DNA from: CAYSUS01 sp964434165
GTDB lineage: Bacteria > Planctomycetota > Planctomycetia > Pirellulales > Thermoguttaceae
Assembly (NCBI GenBank): GCA_964434165.1
Contig: CAYSUS010000027.1
Location: forward strand, 1-64,000
Reading direction: 5' to 3'
Length of the DNA stretch: 64,000 nt
Both the position numbers and the translations under genes were made by a program. The notes beneath the pieces are model-generated. The model worked only from the letters and a program-made list of their open reading frames with translations, ran no database searches and was not told the DNA's origin. Of the stretch, positions 8,866 through 17,076 are shown in pieces; position 1 is the stretch's first letter, and each line of letters starts with the position of its first letter.

Positions 8866-8916
8866 GTCGGCCGCGGCCGCGCAAGTCCGCTCCCGTTCGG
8901 CCGCGGCTCCCGCGGC

Positions 8917-10806
8917 TCACGCTCGCGCCGGCCCCCCGCGCGACCGCCGCCGCCACGCCGCCAGGGCCAGGCCCGCCAAGGCCGCGCACCCAAGCGCCAT
9001 GCTCGACGGCTCCGGCACGAACTTCCGGAGCGAGACGTTATCCACCCAGAAGTCGATGCTGTGGTTGCCCGTGCCGATGAGGATCCGATCGAAGGCATGG
9101 AGCGAACCTGCCAGGTCCGTGGCGGTCAGCACCAGGGGCGTCTCGCCGGCCGGGTCGTCGAAGTACTGTAAGGTGAGCTCGACGCCCCCGCCGGTCCCCA
9201 GCAGCCAGAGCACGAAGCGGTGGTAGTCGTTTTCATCGATCGACGGCGCCCCCGTGGCCAGCTCGGCCAGCAGCGTGTTGCCCGTCGCGCCGGCCAGGTC
9301 GCTACCCGGGTCGTCGTCCTTCCACAGCGAGAGGTCGCCCGCCGCGGCCGCCCCGATGTTGACGAAGTAACCCGTGTCGGCGGGGCCGAACAGGCCGATG
9401 CGATAGCCGTCCTCGGTGTCGGGCAGGGCAGGGGCGTTGTTCGACTTGAGCAGCACCTCGAGCACCAGCTCCTCGGCCGGCAGGAGCGACTGCACGGAAG
9501 GAATCGCCCCGGTCGAGTAGCGGTAGCTCCCTCCGCCCTGGTTCTTCAGGGCGTAGGGCGGATCGCCCGGCGGAGTTCCCACGCTCAACCCGCCCCCGGT
9601 CGAGGCGGTCCACGGCACGTCCGTGGGATCGGAGACGTCGTCGCCCGGACTCGATCCCTTGGTGTCGAAGTCGTCGTACACCAGCAGCGACTCGGGCGTG
9701 TGGAAGAGCTGGATGCTGTGGCGGTTCACGCGCACCCCGTAGCGGTCGGGAATCACCGAGTCGTAGCGGAAGACCCCCGCGATGGGGTTCTGACCCGGTG
9801 CCGCCCCGCCGTCGATCGCCCCGGCCACCTCGGCGATCGTGTAGTGCGAGCCGTCGGCCGCCCCGGGATTGGTGACCACCAGGCGCGGCCCTTCGGTCGT
9901 GCCGGTGAACAGGCGGCTGTTGAACACGAGCTGATCGGACTGGCCGCCCGCGCCCAGGTCGATCTCCCAGACGGCGTTGTTGCGGAAGCCGACCCGGCCG
10001 CTGCCCGCCGCGTTGAAGGTGAGCGTGCCCACGCTGCCCGGCCCGTCGCCGGGCGCCACGGTGGACGGGCTGGCGAAGTCGGCCATGAATTCGTCGTTGC
10101 TGGTCATCCAGATCGTGCCGGTGCCGCCGAGCGTGCCGTCCTGGACGTGGAGCTGCTTGGCGTCCGGCCCGTCGAGATCGACGCGGCCGTTGAGCCACGT
10201 GGTTCCCTCGGTCTGCACGATTTGGCCGACGCGCACGTCGCCGCTGATCCGCACGGCGTGCGCCCCCTGCTTGGTGATCTGCCGCGGCGTGCCGTCGTGG
10301 GTCAGCGCGCCGTTGATGTTGAAGATGCCCGAGCCGCCCCCGGTGAGGACCAAAGCGTCGGTGATCGTCAGGTCCAGATCGAGGTTCGTGGTCGGCGTGG
10401 CGCCGCCGTTCTGGTCGCTGACCGACTGGGAGTGGTTGATCTGGATAGCCTCGCCCTCGGGCCCCCGTTGCATCACGACCGGCCCGCCGTCGATCGTGTA
10501 GGTCCGGTCCACGCCCAGGTTCGGCTGGCCCTCGATCGTGATGCGGTTGATGACGAACGGCCCGCCCGACCCGTCGTCCAGGTCGTTGGTGCTGGTGTAG
10601 TCGGCCGGATCGAGGGCGTTGAACTTCAGCAGGTTGTCGTTGCCGCTGTCGGGCACGGAGTTCTGGTCCCACTTCGTGGCCGTGCTCCAGGTGCCGGTCC
10701 CGCCGGAGTTCCAGCGGTGGGTAACCAGCGCGGCCGAGGCCGGGCGCTGGGCGGCGAGGATCGAGCAGGCGACGAGAACGACAATCCAGGGCGGTGAACG
10801 AAGCAT
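8917..10806 (-). CDS. PEP-CTERM sorting domain exported protein
   Basis: A 629-residue exported protein. It has a signal peptide (MLRSPPWIVVLVACSILAAQ followed by ASA), then a long beta-rich region beginning with the autotransporter-like W.GG.GTWSTATKW motif seen in many planctomycete surface proteins. It ends in a PEP-CTERM sorting signal: VPEPSS, a hydrophobic helix and a basic tail AWRRRSR. PEP-CTERM proteins are cut and anchored by exosortase in bacteria that make extracellular polysaccharide. A region just before the sorting signal (DFWVDNVSLR) resembles LamG/concanavalin-type carbohydrate-binding folds. The ATG at 10806 gives a clean signal peptide; codons further upstream are spacer. 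No exosortase gene is in the window. Confidence 0.88.
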   Translation of the reverse strand: MLRSPPWIVVLVACSILAAQRPASAALVTHRWNSGGTGTWSTATKWDQNSVPDSGNDNLLKFNALDPADYTSTNDLDDGSGGPFVINRITIEGQPNLGVDRTYTIDGGPVVMQRGPEGEAIQINHSQSVSDQNGGATPTTNLDLDLTITDALVLTGGGSGIFNINGALTHDGTPRQITKQGAHAVRISGDVRVGQIVQTEGTTWLNGRVDLDGPDAKQLHVQDGTLGGTGTIWMTSNDEFMADFASPSTVAPGDGPGSVGTLTFNAAGSGRVGFRNNAVWEIDLGAGGQSDQLVFNSRLFTGTTEGPRLVVTNPGAADGSHYTIAEVAGAIDGGAAPGQNPIAGVFRYDSVIPDRYGVRVNRHSIQLFHTPESLLVYDDFDTKGSSPGDDVSDPTDVPWTASTGGGLSVGTPPGDPPYALKNQGGGSYRYSTGAIPSVQSLLPAEELVLEVLLKSNNAPALPDTEDGYRIGLFGPADTGYFVNIGAAAAGDLSLWKDDDPGSDLAGATGNTLLAELATGAPSIDENDYHRFVLWLLGTGGGVELTLQYFDDPAGETPLVLTATDLAGSLHAFDRILIGTGNHSIDFWVDNVSLRKFVPEPSSMALGCAALAGLALAAWRRRSRGGPARA

Positions 10807-11129
10807 GGTTTTCCCCCTTCGGCCGGCCATTCCCCCACGGAGGCCGGTCCCTCTGGCGTAACAGTCCTGGCGATTGGTCCATCCTAACAAGGGGGATGCG
10901 GGGTTGCCAGTTTCCCGTGAGGCAAGACACAGGGCGGTGAGGCCCCATGGACCGTCACCGAGCCCGGCGGCGGCTTGCGCGCCGGGTGAAGCCGGCAGGG
11001 GGCCACCCCATGCTGCTTCAGCGCGGTGCGCCCGAGAGCGCTCCGGGCCGACCAGCCGCAAGAAAGGACCGCAGGACGCGCGCCGACGTCGATCCGCGGC
11101 GGACGCTCCCGACGGCGCGAACGGCCCCG

Positions 11130-11843
11130 TCAGGGACGGATCCGCACGTGCAGCACCAGGTCGCCACGGCGCCCGGAGACCGCGTCGAGCTGGCCGGCCC
11201 CGCGGACGCGGAGCACCGACCCGTGCGAAAGCCCCGGCGGGACCTCCACGCGAAGCCACTCTGCCGGACCGCTGGCCCGGCCGCTCCCCAGGCACGCGTC
11301 GCAGAGGATCGCCGCCCAGCGGCCGCGCCCGTTGCACTCCGGGCAGGGCCCGGAAAGCGCCAGCGAGCACTCCAGCACCCCGCCGAACGTCGCCTCCTCG
11401 GGCGAGAGCGAAAGCTCGGCCTCCACGTCGCCCTCCCGCCGCGCAAAGGAGCGAGTGGCCGGCGAGGCCCCGGCGAGGCCCGGCCCCAGCCACGAATCGA
11501 GAAGATCGCGCATGGGGGCCGAGAACCATTCCATCCCCGCCTCGTCGTCGAAGAAGGCCGGCGTCTTGACGTCGGTCCAGGCAGGGCGGGGCGCGGGCCG
11601 TCCCCGGCGGGGCCCCGCGCGCTGGGCGTCGTAACGCCGACGCTTGTCCGCGTCGGCCAGCACCTCGTGCGCCTCGTTCACCTGCTTGAACCGCTCGGCC
11701 GCCCGAGAGTCCTCCGGGCAGACGTCCGGATGGCACTTGCGGGCCAGGCTGCGAAACGCCGCCTCGATCTCCTCCGGCGTGGCCGTGCGCACCAGGCCGA
11801 GGATCGCGTAGTAGTCGGGCGAGTTCGGACGATAGACAGCCAC
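11130..11843 (-). CDS. DnaJ-family J-domain protein with half zinc-finger
   Basis: A 237-residue J-domain co-chaperone. Residues about 8-70 are the J domain (DYYAILGL, HPD at 38-40, RRRYDAQ). A G/F-poor linker follows, then a single pair of zinc-binding repeats, CPECNGRG and CDACLGSG, where classical DnaJ has four, and a C-terminal beta domain (VEVPPGLSHGSVLRVRGAG). It is therefore shorter than DnaJ (about 370 residues) and retains only one zinc centre. The GTG at 11841-11843 is preceded by GAGGAG at good spacing and starts right before the J domain, so I prefer it over an upstream ATG. It probably acts with a DnaK encoded elsewhere. Confidence 0.85.
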   Translation of the reverse strand: MAVYRPNSPDYYAILGLVRTATPEEIEAAFRSLARKCHPDVCPEDSRAAERFKQVNEAHEVLADADKRRRYDAQRAGPRRGRPAPRPAWTDVKTPAFFDDEAGMEWFSAPMRDLLDSWLGPGLAGASPATRSFARREGDVEAELSLSPEEATFGGVLECSLALSGPCPECNGRGRWAAILCDACLGSGRASGPAEWLRVEVPPGLSHGSVLRVRGAGQLDAVSGRRGDLVLHVRIRP

Positions 11844-12074
11844 CCTACTCCTCACCGCGCGGCAAGCCACCCAGACCACGAGCGTGATGGGAACCACGGA
11901 GGGCACCGAGGCGAGACAAACCACGGAAGGCGCGGAGGACACGGAGACATGACCAGAGAGACATCTGTCTTGCCGTCGCCCTCCCGCGCGGTTGCTGGCT
12001 CGTGCGGCTCACTTCTTGCTTGTTCCTCCGTGTGCTCCTTGATCCCTCTCTCCTCCTCCCTGTCCCCTCCCATT

Positions 12075-12455
12075 CTACATCGGCGCATCCGGGCCGGGAT
12101 CCAGAGGGCCGTAGCGCCCCCGATACTCCTCGGCCGGATACTTCCGCTCGTTCCTGGCCATCTTCCGCTCCACGGCCGCGGCCAGGTCCAGGCCCAGCTC
12201 GTTGGCCATCGCCAGGGCGTAGCACAGCACGTCGGCCACCTCGTCGGCCACTTCGGCCAGGCGGTCGGGCTGGTCGGCGATGCGGCGCGAGGCCTCGCAG
12301 GAGATCCACTGAAAATGCTCCATCAGCTCGGCGGCCTCGATGGCCAGCGACATGGCCAGGTTCTTGGGGGCGTGGAACTGGTGCCAGTCGCGGCGGTCCA
12401 CGAAGCCCTCCACGAGCTGCTTCAGGCTGGCGACGGTGGTCTCGGAGTCGGTCAT
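12075..12455 (-). CDS. MazG-like nucleotide pyrophosphohydrolase
   Basis: A 126-residue all-alpha NTP pyrophosphatase of the MazG/RS21-C6 (dCTPase) superfamily, which hydrolyses non-canonical or excess nucleoside triphosphates to monophosphates. The metal-binding pattern is intact: EAAELMEHFQW (ExxE) followed by EVADEVADVLCYAL (ExxD). Length matches the single-domain members. The ATG at 12455 starts right before the conserved region (SLKQLVEGFVDRRDWHQFHAPKNL is spread over the first 34 residues). It is about 230 bases upstream of, and co-directional with, the DnaJ-like gene. Confidence 0.87.
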   Translation of the reverse strand: MTDSETTVASLKQLVEGFVDRRDWHQFHAPKNLAMSLAIEAAELMEHFQWISCEASRRIADQPDRLAEVADEVADVLCYALAMANELGLDLAAAVERKMARNERKYPAEEYRGRYGPLDPGPDAPM

Positions 12456-13378
12456 GGCGCCAGGCGTGCGGGACAGGGGTCCACAACCCTCGATCCTACC
12501 ACCAACCGCCACCATCCTGAACCGCGACCGCAAGGGAGCGGCCGGCCCACCCCCCGACACTTGGCCCAAAAAGTGCATGGCCGGGCCGCAAGCCATCGGC
12601 TACGTTGCCGGATGCGGCAGTGCCGACCGGCGCGCGCCACGGCGCGGCGGTCGGCCGGCGAGCCTTGCGAGGAAGGGCCCACCATGATCCGCGTCGCGAC
12701 GACCGTGTGCGAAACAGCCCTAGCCGACACCGGGCGGCGGCTGACGGTGCGCTTGGGAGTCGGCCCGCGCGGGGGGAGGGTCGAGCCCGCGACCTGGAAA
12801 AACTCGAATTCGCTGACCAACTGATTCGCCGCTCGTCGGGTCGATCCCGGACTGCATGCCGCAAGTGGTTTGAATACAAAAGGTTGGAACACGCCGGTCG
12901 GGCCGGAAGCGTTGCCAAAACAAGGTTGACCCCACTTAAGTGCGTCCCTCAATGGATGCATATTCCGGGGTCCCACCTGCCACTTCGGCGGGGCAATTGG
13001 CGCGACGCGCCCCCGCAACAGAGGGCCGGTTTCGCGCCAGCGGACCGCGCCCGCGGCGAGATCGTTGCTCATTGACAATTCGATGGCAGGGCCTGGCAGC
13101 CGCGGTCGTCCGGCATGCCCCTCCATGACGGTTCGGGTTTCGATGGATCGCCGCGCCGTCAGTCCCACCTGCCAGCGGGCGTCGGCCAGCAGCGTGATTC
13201 GGCCGCGCGGACGGTGCTGGCGTGCACGATGCGGGAATCGGGGGATGCGTTGGGCTCGCCGGATGGCAGAGCCCCGCTTCCCTTCGGAGCGGTCCATCGA
13301 CGGGTTGATTGTCGAGCATGCCGTTGGGTTGAAGGGAGCGTTTCAGCAGCGCCAGCGCGAGAGGAAGGAGACCCCAGA
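12456..13378. other. Long spacer without a supported gene
   Basis: I see no convincing gene in these 923 bases. A 46-codon frame from ATG 12684 has no recognisable features. The ten-base palindrome CACTTAAGTG lies at about 12928. The last bases (GAGGAAGGAG, 13361-13370) are the ribosome-binding site of the next gene. Given the relics seen in other spacers, this may be decayed coding sequence. Confidence 0.4.
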
Positions 13379-14039
13379 ATGGCCGTGGATCCCAAGCGGC
13401 GCCAGAAGAAACTGGAGCGGAAGAAGTCCAAGAAGAAGGCCGAGCGCCGCTCGATCGCGCGGCGGGAGTCGGGAGGCATGCCCGCGCGGCTGCGCGAGGC
13501 AGCGACGGCACCGATCCTCCACTGCTGCGTGGCGGATACGCTGTGGGAGCGGGGGCTGGCATCGGTGCTGATCAGCCGGCGGCTCGCGGGCGGGCGCGTG
13601 GCGGCCGCCGTGTTCCTGGTGGACGCCTGCTGCATGGGCGTGAAGGACGTGATCGTTTACGTGGGTCCTCAGGCGGCCTACGAGGAGAGGGTTTACGGTC
13701 CCCTGGCGAGCGAGTACACCATGGTTCCCTTGAGCCCGGAGGACGCGCGGAACCTGGTCGAAGGCGCGGTGGCCTACGCCGACGATCTCGGGTTGCCGCC
13801 GCATCCGGACTACCGCGTGGCCGAGCGGTTGTTCGGCGACGTCGATGCAGCGGCCAGCACGGTGCGGTTCGAGTACGGCAGGAACGGAAGACCTTTCTTC
13901 ATCCCCGGACCCTTCGAGGACGCCATCCGGTGCCGCGAGATCGTCCGTGCCCTGCAGGATCGATGCGGGGGGGGACGGTTACCACTTCGTGATGCGCGGG
14001 CCGGACTGGCACCTGACGGCCCACGACCTGGCGGACTGA
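13379..14039 (+). CDS. Conserved hypothetical protein, frameshifted at a G8 tract
   Basis: The gene starts at ATG 13379 after a strong GAGGAAGGAG site and encodes a very basic N-terminus (KRRQKKLERKKSKKKAERR) followed by a conserved-looking domain (ILHCCVADTLWERGLASVL, VFLVDACCMGVKD, EGAVAYADDLGLPPHPDY, FEYGRNGRPFFIPGPF). I recognise the pattern from uncharacterised bacterial proteins but not a function. At 13967-13974 a run of eight G shifts the frame. With seven G the reading continues GDGYHFVMRGPDWHL to a stop at 14039 (219 residues), which fits the domain. As printed, the frame instead runs on for kilobases through a shadow of the opposite-strand gene. The extra G is either a sequencing error or a real slippage mutation. 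Confidence 0.75.
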
Positions 14040-14134
14040 AGGGCCGGTGGAGGCCGGTGTGCCGTCCGAAGGCAGGCACCCCCTTGGGGATTCGCCTCAT
14101 CGCCCGGCGGTCGGCCTTCGAGGGCCCGTCCTTC

Positions 14135-16054
14135 CTATTCGCGCTTGCCCACGCGCCGCCAGACCTCGATGCCGCTGAAGTTCGCGGCCCCGCCCGACGC
14201 GGTGATCGTGATCTTGCCGCCCTGGGGCGAGACAATCCACGGCCCGAGGCGCCGCCACCTTCCGGCCGGGCCGCTGTCGTAGTCCTGCTCCACGACCCGG
14301 CCGCCAAGGCGGATGGTGTACGTCTCCGGCGAGGTCTCCTCCCACAAGTAGGCGAACACCGCGTAGGTCCCCTCAGGAAGGCCGGTCAGCGACAAGGTCG
14401 GCTTATGGTCCCAGCGGAACGAGCGGATCATCTTCTCCCGGGCCTCGTCCGTGGGCGGACGGAGCACGACCTGGGTGTTCTTCAAGGGGCGGTCCTGGCA
14501 GGCGAAGCCCTCGGCCGCGTCGCCCTCCCACTGCTGGCCGTCGATCTTGATGGCCGGACCATTGACGTTGATGCCGCGGTAGAACTGCCACGGCCCGGTC
14601 TTCTCCGGCGGGCCTTCCAGGCGCGTGACCGGCGTGGTGAGGTCTTGGTATGCGGTGGGCGTCCCCGGCGGCGGCGGGACCGGCTCGCCGGCCACCTTGA
14701 CCACCGCGCGGCGATAGGCCTTAAGCGGCGGGTCGCCCGAGTCGGTCACTTCGAGGATCACGTGGATCGTGCGGCCCGCGGCGTCCCTGGGCAGGGCAAC
14801 GACGGCATCCTGCGCGTCGGCCCCGCGGATCGGCGCCGCTTGCCAGTACGTCCCCGGCTCGACGTAAACCCACCAGTGGTATGCCAGCGTGTCCCCGTCG
14901 GGGTCCTTGGAGCCCGCCGCGGAAAGCTGCACCTGGCCACCCGGCTCCGCGGCGATCGGGAGCACCGCGCGGCTCCGGTCGCGATTGAGCACGGCCGACG
15001 GCTCGTGGTTGGCCTCGCCATACTCCTTCACGCACCAGTCCATCCGGGCCTGGAAGGCGTTCTGATAGGCCTCGCGCCAGCGATCGATGGTGTGGAGCAT
15101 GTCCGGCTTGCCGTGGCGGAGGTCCCTGGCGCCGACGTACTCGCGGCCGCGGCCGCTCCGCTCGAAGCGTCCGCCCCAGTTGCCCCACTCGGGATGCTCC
15201 GGATCGCTCAGTCCGTCGGGCAGCACGTAGAAGAACGAGGGGGTGTCGCCCTCCTTGACGCCCGCTTTGCCGGCAGCTTTGGGCGGATAGCAGGGTCCCA
15301 GCGGGCCGTGGCCGGCGAGCACGTGCCGCTTGAGCCACCCGGGCGAGACGAGGTCCTGATCGCCCCCTTTCCAGATCCCGCGGAACAGGCCGTTGGAGTA
15401 GATCCAGAAGACGTCGGGGTGATGCTCCTTGACCCAGCCCGCGGTGCGGTCCTGGTCGGCGATGGAGTGCACGCGGATCTTGCGCTGGATCGCGGCAAGC
15501 TCCTCGGACGAGTGCGTCCTCGCCAGCTTCCACAGGGCCTGGGCCAGCTCGCGCGGCCCGCCCCAGATGGACAGCCACACGGGGCGCGGGTCGTCGCGCT
15601 TGAGCACGCGAACGATCCACTCCGAGGCCTCGGAGTCCATGCCCGGCCCGACCGTGTGCGGATCGCCGTTGTGGCCGTCCTTGATCAAGGCGGCGAGCTC
15701 GTCGTGCGAGGGGTAGTCGGCGCGGTGCTTGCGGAGGTTCGGCAGCACCTGGCCGTAGGCATCGACGGCCTTGCGGATCAGGTCCGGCCGGGTGTCCTTC
15801 TCGTGCCCCCAGCCGAAGCCCGTGCACAGGCCCTCGACCTCGAAGTCGCAGGCGTAGAGGAGAAAGCGGACCAGCGACTGCTGGTCGTCCGGATCGCCGC
15901 CGATGTCGGTCATCACGACGATTCTCGCCTTGGCTTCCTTGGGTACTGCGAGCGGCTCCTCGGCTCGCGCCGGGTTGGATAGACACGCCATCCACAGCGC
16001 GGCGCCGAGCAGCGCCCGACGCCGAAGCGCTGGTTCATTACAGACGTGCGGCAT
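14135..16054 (-). CDS. DUF1593 exported nucleoside-hydrolase-like protein
   Basis: A 639-residue exported protein. It has a signal peptide (RRRALLGAALWMACLSNPARA), then a domain beginning RIVVMTDIGGDPDDQQSL. The DIGGDPDD motif is the Asp cluster that binds calcium in the inosine-uridine nucleoside hydrolase fold and is kept in DUF1593. A C-terminal beta domain begins near SAAGSKDPDGDTLAYHWW, as in DUF1593 proteins annotated as sugar- or cellulose-binding. A last beta-sandwich carries a carbohydrate-binding-like pattern (FSGIEVWR). It probably acts in the periplasm on a glycoside, but the substrate is unknown. The ATG at 16054 has a GAGAGG site; an alternative start is 16075. Confidence 0.85.
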   Translation of the reverse strand: MPHVCNEPALRRRALLGAALWMACLSNPARAEEPLAVPKEAKARIVVMTDIGGDPDDQQSLVRFLLYACDFEVEGLCTGFGWGHEKDTRPDLIRKAVDAYGQVLPNLRKHRADYPSHDELAALIKDGHNGDPHTVGPGMDSEASEWIVRVLKRDDPRPVWLSIWGGPRELAQALWKLARTHSSEELAAIQRKIRVHSIADQDRTAGWVKEHHPDVFWIYSNGLFRGIWKGGDQDLVSPGWLKRHVLAGHGPLGPCYPPKAAGKAGVKEGDTPSFFYVLPDGLSDPEHPEWGNWGGRFERSGRGREYVGARDLRHGKPDMLHTIDRWREAYQNAFQARMDWCVKEYGEANHEPSAVLNRDRSRAVLPIAAEPGGQVQLSAAGSKDPDGDTLAYHWWVYVEPGTYWQAAPIRGADAQDAVVALPRDAAGRTIHVILEVTDSGDPPLKAYRRAVVKVAGEPVPPPPGTPTAYQDLTTPVTRLEGPPEKTGPWQFYRGINVNGPAIKIDGQQWEGDAAEGFACQDRPLKNTQVVLRPPTDEAREKMIRSFRWDHKPTLSLTGLPEGTYAVFAYLWEETSPETYTIRLGGRVVEQDYDSGPAGRWRRLGPWIVSPQGGKITITASGGAANFSGIEVWRRVGKRE

Positions 16055-16096
16055 GACAGACCTCTCGGAGAACAAGGATCACGACTGCTGCCCCGC

Positions 16097-16927
16097 TCAA
16101 CGCACCGGCCACCGGGAGTCCTCGACGATCAGCCGGCCCATTTCGCGCCGGTAGCGGTACTGGCTCGGGTCGTCGCCCAGCCCGCGATACTCGGCGGCCG
16201 GCTCCTGGCCGGTCCAATCGACCGTGCTGCGGCCGACCAGGAGTTCCGACGCGGGCTCCTCGGTGTTGAACGTCACGCACGGCACGACGAGATAGGTCGT
16301 CGGCGTTTTGGGGCGATGATTCCAGACGTCGGAGACGGCCCGCCGGGCCTGCAACCGCGCGCTGGCGATCGCCGCGGCCAGAGCTCGGTAGGACGGCGGC
16401 ACCTGGTTCTCGTCGCGAAGCGCCGCGAGCCGGTCGCGCCCCCCACTGGCCAGCGCGCGAGCCAGTTCTCGCGCGGCTGGCAGCGCGCTGCCGGAGAGAA
16501 CCAGGCCCAGGGCCCCGCAGCACGTGGAAAGGCCGTCGAACCGTTTGAGCCGGCCGTATTCCGCGCCGGAGCGGCTCTCGATCACGCCGACGTGGGCGTT
16601 GATCTTGGCCAGCACGAGCTTCTTCTGGTCGGCAGGGCCGGCCAGAGCGAAATGCTCCTCGGCGGTCCGCAGCGCGCCCGTCTCGTACCGCGCCCCCAGG
16701 TTCACCGTGCGGAACGGGGCCCGACAGCCGCTACCCAAGGCGGGCAGCAGGCCGGAAGCCACCAGCCGCTGGAACGCCTCGACGCCTTCCCACTCGGCCT
16801 CGTCGGAGCAGGCGACCTGGTACGCCCCCACCGCCGCGGCCCTGGCTGTGACCACGGCCTGGCGCAGCGCGCCGCCGGTCTCGCTCAAGGGGCACTGGCG
16901 GCCGATCAGCGCGTCGAGCGCGTGCAT
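16097..16927 (-). CDS. Uncharacterised 276-residue protein
   Basis: A soluble-looking Ala/Arg-rich protein (MHALDALIGRQCPLSETGG at the N-terminus) with no signal peptide, membrane segment or known catalytic motif that I can identify. Codon use and composition match neighbouring genes, and the frame is uninterrupted, so I consider it real. It lies 42 bases upstream of, and in the same direction as, the DUF1593 gene, so they may be co-transcribed. Function is unknown. Confidence 0.65.
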   Translation of the reverse strand: MHALDALIGRQCPLSETGGALRQAVVTARAAAVGAYQVACSDEAEWEGVEAFQRLVASGLLPALGSGCRAPFRTVNLGARYETGALRTAEEHFALAGPADQKKLVLAKINAHVGVIESRSGAEYGRLKRFDGLSTCCGALGLVLSGSALPAARELARALASGGRDRLAALRDENQVPPSYRALAAAIASARLQARRAVSDVWNHRPKTPTTYLVVPCVTFNTEEPASELLVGRSTVDWTGQEPAAEYRGLGDDPSQYRYRREMGRLIVEDSRWPVR

Positions 16928-17022
16928 GGCGGTTACCCGTTCATCGATGGGCGGTGCGGAAACGCCCGATTATGGATCGGGTGGCGCCTCGGCCGCAAGC
17001 GGGCGCCCGGACCAAAGAACGA

Positions 17023-17051
17023 GAGCGGGCGCCGCGGCACGGCGCCCGCTC
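17023..17051 (-). terminator. GC-rich hairpin after the NPFD-repeat gene
   Basis: A perfect 11-base-pair stem (GAGCGGGCGCC at 17023-17033 with GGCGCCCGCTC at 17041-17051), seven-base loop. It lies 25 bases past the stop of the minus-strand gene and is followed on that strand by GTTCTTTGG, a weak T tract. It is likely a terminator. Confidence 0.55.
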
Positions 17052-17076
17052 TGGGAGTCGATCGCGGCCCGAGCGA

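Noticed and set aside
9220..10797. Plus-strand open frame of 525 codons
   Set aside because: Antisense shadow of the PEP-CTERM gene.
12684..12824. 46-codon frame MIRVATTVCETALADTGRRL...
   Set aside because: The composition is ordinary, no family is recognised and there is no strong start signal; not supportable as a gene.
14040..15982. Plus-strand continuation of the frameshifted gene to 15982
   Set aside because: After the G8 tract the frame follows the antisense of the DUF1593 gene and shows no conserved features; the true end is taken as 14039.
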